Shown: positions 61,714 to 64,000 of the stretch, piece by piece
Layout: each line of letters begins with the position of its first letter
How positions within the stretch are numbered: position 1 is the first letter of the stretch
NCBI GenBank assembly: GCA_033807775.1
Contig: CM066313.1
Coordinates: forward strand, 58,377,984 to 58,441,983
Reading direction: 5' to 3'
Source: Saussurea involucrata
Lineage: Eukaryota > Streptophyta > Magnoliopsida > Asterales > Asteraceae
DNA: 64,000 nucleotides
Position numbers and translations under genes: made by a program
The notes under the pieces: model-generated
The model's database searches: none
Told to the model about the DNA's origin: nothing
The model's input: only the letters and a program-made list of their open reading frames with translations

Positions 61714-64000
61714 ATGGCATCGTCTAACATTCCTACTACCGCTGAGAACATCTCCACTGACTCTGAGGAAGTGGAAATTATCAAGGCTCCACAGGTTAAG
61801 TTCACTCTGGATAAACTAGACTGGACCAAGATAAACAACCTTTCTGCGCTTCTCGAGTTTCCTCCTCGAAAGCAAGTCACACATCTGAAAGATGTTGTGA
61901 ATTTCCTGAAGAATTGCTGCATTTCAACAGCCCTGACCATTTCACCTCCTGCAAGTCAGCTACTACTATCCCAGTTCTGGTACTCTGCCAGACACTCTCA
62001 GCTACCATCCGCCAAAGATCCCTCCAAAATAGTTGATTGTATCCTCAGCGATACTGAGTATGGCACCATAAAGATCACACCTGCCATCATCCGCAAAGCT
62101 CTGAACTTTCCCATCGCTACAAAAGAAAAGCCTTTTGTTCCTTTCCCTGACCATAAGAAAAACGCTGACAGAGAATCTCTAATTGCATTTTTTGATGCAA
62201 TGGGCTATGTATGGGAAATGGGCAGAGACAAGAAGCCTAAGAAGAAACTGACCCTGCTAAAGAAGTCAAAAATGCCCAACGAGATGAACTTCATCTTCGC
62301 TCACCTTATCAGCTGCATGACCGCAAAGACCGGCTCTTCTGACCAAGCCGCTCAACCTCAACAAGCAATGGGATACGCTCTGCTGAAAGGTCTACACATT
62401 TATTGGGCATCTGTTATCTATGATGACTTGCTGCAAAGAGTAGACTCTGCCGCTAACAGGCCTGCATGGGTTCCATACCCCCGATTCATCAGCGCCATCT
62501 TTCAATATGGCCTGAAGGACAGCTACCCGCAAGAGGGCGACCTGAAACTCTCTCAGGTTGGCCCTAAGGTACTTGACTTCAAACCAGTTGAAAATGAGGT
62601 ACGTATTTCTACCTTTGAACTCTTCTCAACCCTACTTCTTCTACTTCTGTGGCTCCTTCAGCGACAATACCCATCGCTGATACCCAGGCCACAAAATGCT
62701 CTCCTTCTAAGAAAAGGAAACAATCATCTACCCAACTTGGTTCTAAAAGGATCAAGAAAACCAAGGAGCAACCCCAGTAATCTCATGCTGAAGACTCCTC
62801 AGCTCTTTCTGCAGAGCTGAAGGAACGTTCAGTGGTACGCTCTGCCACACTTGAACAACCCATTCATTCAATCCCAACTTCAGCGTCTCTAAACGCTGAG
62901 GTTACAAACTTGGAACCTACCCAACCTCCTTCAGTCTATCAAAAGACTGATGAAGTGATTTTCAGCGATTCCAACGCTGAACTCAGAACCCAACCTCCAT
63001 TCTTATCCTTCGCTCCTCCCTCCACTCCTTTGGACTCCACTCCAATTATCACTGAAGCACCTGTCATTCCTCCAGAAGTTAAAGGTAATACTCTTCAAGG
63101 AATGATAGGCACAGGACCTGCAGAGATGACCATACATCAACGTACTTTAGCTGACGATATGGAACTTTACTCAGGAACCCGTGATTTTGATGAATTCACC
63201 AATCCACCTGCAGGTACAAATCAAACCATATACACTGTAACTAAACCCGAAACTTCTGAGCTTTCCTTTGTTCACAAGTACTTATCTTTTACAGGTCCTA
63301 ATTTGGGAGACATCAACGCCTCTCTGAAGTCCGTGGAAACAAAGCTGACAGGTCTCACCACCACTCTTTCCAACAACTCTACAGTTGTAACAAACGCTGG
63401 AGAGAATCTTACAAAGCTGACAACGGTGGTGGAGAAGAAGGCTTCCACAGATGACATAAAGCAAGTTGATAAAACTCTCAGCGAATTCGCCAAGGTGCTC
63501 GCTGACATCTACACAGACTACACCTCTCTCAAAAACTCAGTTTCATCCATGTATGGCAATGTAACAACGCTGAAGACATCGGTTGGACAACTCGAGGGAG
63601 ATATGTCTACGGTGAAGACTGACTTAGGCTCTGTAAAGACCGACGTTGGTTCGATGAAAACGATGATCGAGCAGCTGCTGAACAAGGCGAATACTCCTGC
63701 TCCTGCCCCTGCCCCTGTCCCTACATCTGACAATTTCACAGCGGCGGATCGCACTGAGCTTGAGAAGATCAATCCTGCTATATCTGGCCTAGAAGACAGA
63801 TTAGCAAAGATTGAAGGTTGTATAGGTATCTCTGGCCAAGAAGACAGAGAACCTCCCACAGCCGCTGAGTCAAACCATTCCTCCCCGACTCATCATGAAA
63901 AAGAGGGGGAGAAGAGCGCTGAAGATCTCTCCAAGAGCGCTGAAGACCTTTCTCATGATGAATCTATCAGGGGAGAGAAGAAGGATGCTGAAGAGACCAC
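61714..64000 (+). pseudogene. Extra 3' ORF of element I (continues past the right edge)
   Basis: Starts MASSNIPTTAENIST. The first part (61714-62600) is a globular-looking region (FPPRKQVTHLKDVVNFLK, RKALNFPIATKEKPF, ISCMTAKTG) with no known domain that I can name. After a frameshift near 62615 a basic patch SPSKKRKQS..KRIKKTK follows, a possible nuclear signal, then a TAA near 62788 in the same frame, a P/S/T-rich linker, and coiled-coil-like repeats (SLKSVETKLTGLTTTLS, TVKTDLGSVKTDVGSM) near 63310-63670. The frame is open to 64000. SIRE-type elements carry an extra ORF here, sometimes termed env-like; no signal peptide or transmembrane span is visible. Confidence 0.75.

Larger units (their letters stand above)
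48470..64000 (+). mobile_element. SIRE-type copia element I, carrying nested H (runs off right edge)
   Basis: The 5' LTR (48470-49439), primer site, gag split by H, protease-integrase-partial RT, spacer and 3' ORF are present; the 3' LTR lies beyond the window. RT is truncated and RNase H missing. It inserted in J gag; the left duplication is GGTAC (48465-48469). Confidence 0.88.

Overview
This window is plant nuclear DNA from a retrotransposon-packed heterochromatic region. I see no host gene, tRNA, rRNA or CRISPR array. The evidence is LTR retrotransposons of three plant lineages: Ty3/gypsy Tat-type (two RNase H domains, spliced antisense extra ORF), a Ty3/gypsy chromovirus (integrase plus chromodomain, Tekay-like), and Ty1/copia SIRE-type (about 1 kb LTRs, gag and pol separated by an in-frame stop, extra 3' ORF). 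The host is a flowering plant, most likely a eudicot; Asteraceae is a weak guess.

Left part (1-29429) is a set of insertions inside insertions. I name the elements by letter. L (copia, minus) holds E (Tat, minus), which abuts D (Tat, minus, whole pol region recognisable). D's antisense ORF abuts the 3' LTR of K (copia, plus). K's ORF is cut by C (Tat, minus, runs off the left edge) and by B (Tat, minus, 5227-19462, duplication GCTAC). B's antisense ORF is cut by A (Tat, plus, 7386-14183, duplication ATAAC). A's pol is cut by a solo copia LTR (10111-10574, duplication ATCGG).

Middle (29430-44197): F (Tat, plus; LTR and gag) is interrupted by M (chromovirus, minus; LTR, integrase C-terminus and chromodomain), which abuts G (copia-type, plus). 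G has two 554 bp LTRs, a coiled-coil gag-like ORF, a repeat-rich tail and a long 3' ORF, but no polymerase.

Right part (44198-64000): J (SIRE-type, minus) has a nearly intact pol. I (SIRE-type, plus) sits in J's gag and runs off the right edge; its RT is truncated. H (pol-less relative of G, 50182-57510, duplication GGTAC) sits inside I's gag.

How the parts relate: A, D, I and J carry polymerase regions that could have mobilised the pol-less B/C and G/H types in trans. B and C share the same pol deletion, and G and H share the same coiled-coil ORF plus tail modules, so both pol-less types look like families that spread rather than one-off decayed copies. Nearly every ORF carries stops or frameshifts; the least damaged are J pol (one stop), G ORF1 and H ORF1. 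Structures not explained by standard annotation include a hairpin just after pol in the Tat elements, a conserved promoter-like block upstream of the antisense ORF, 109-nt duplicated modules in the G/H tails, and an inverted repeat array in the H leader.
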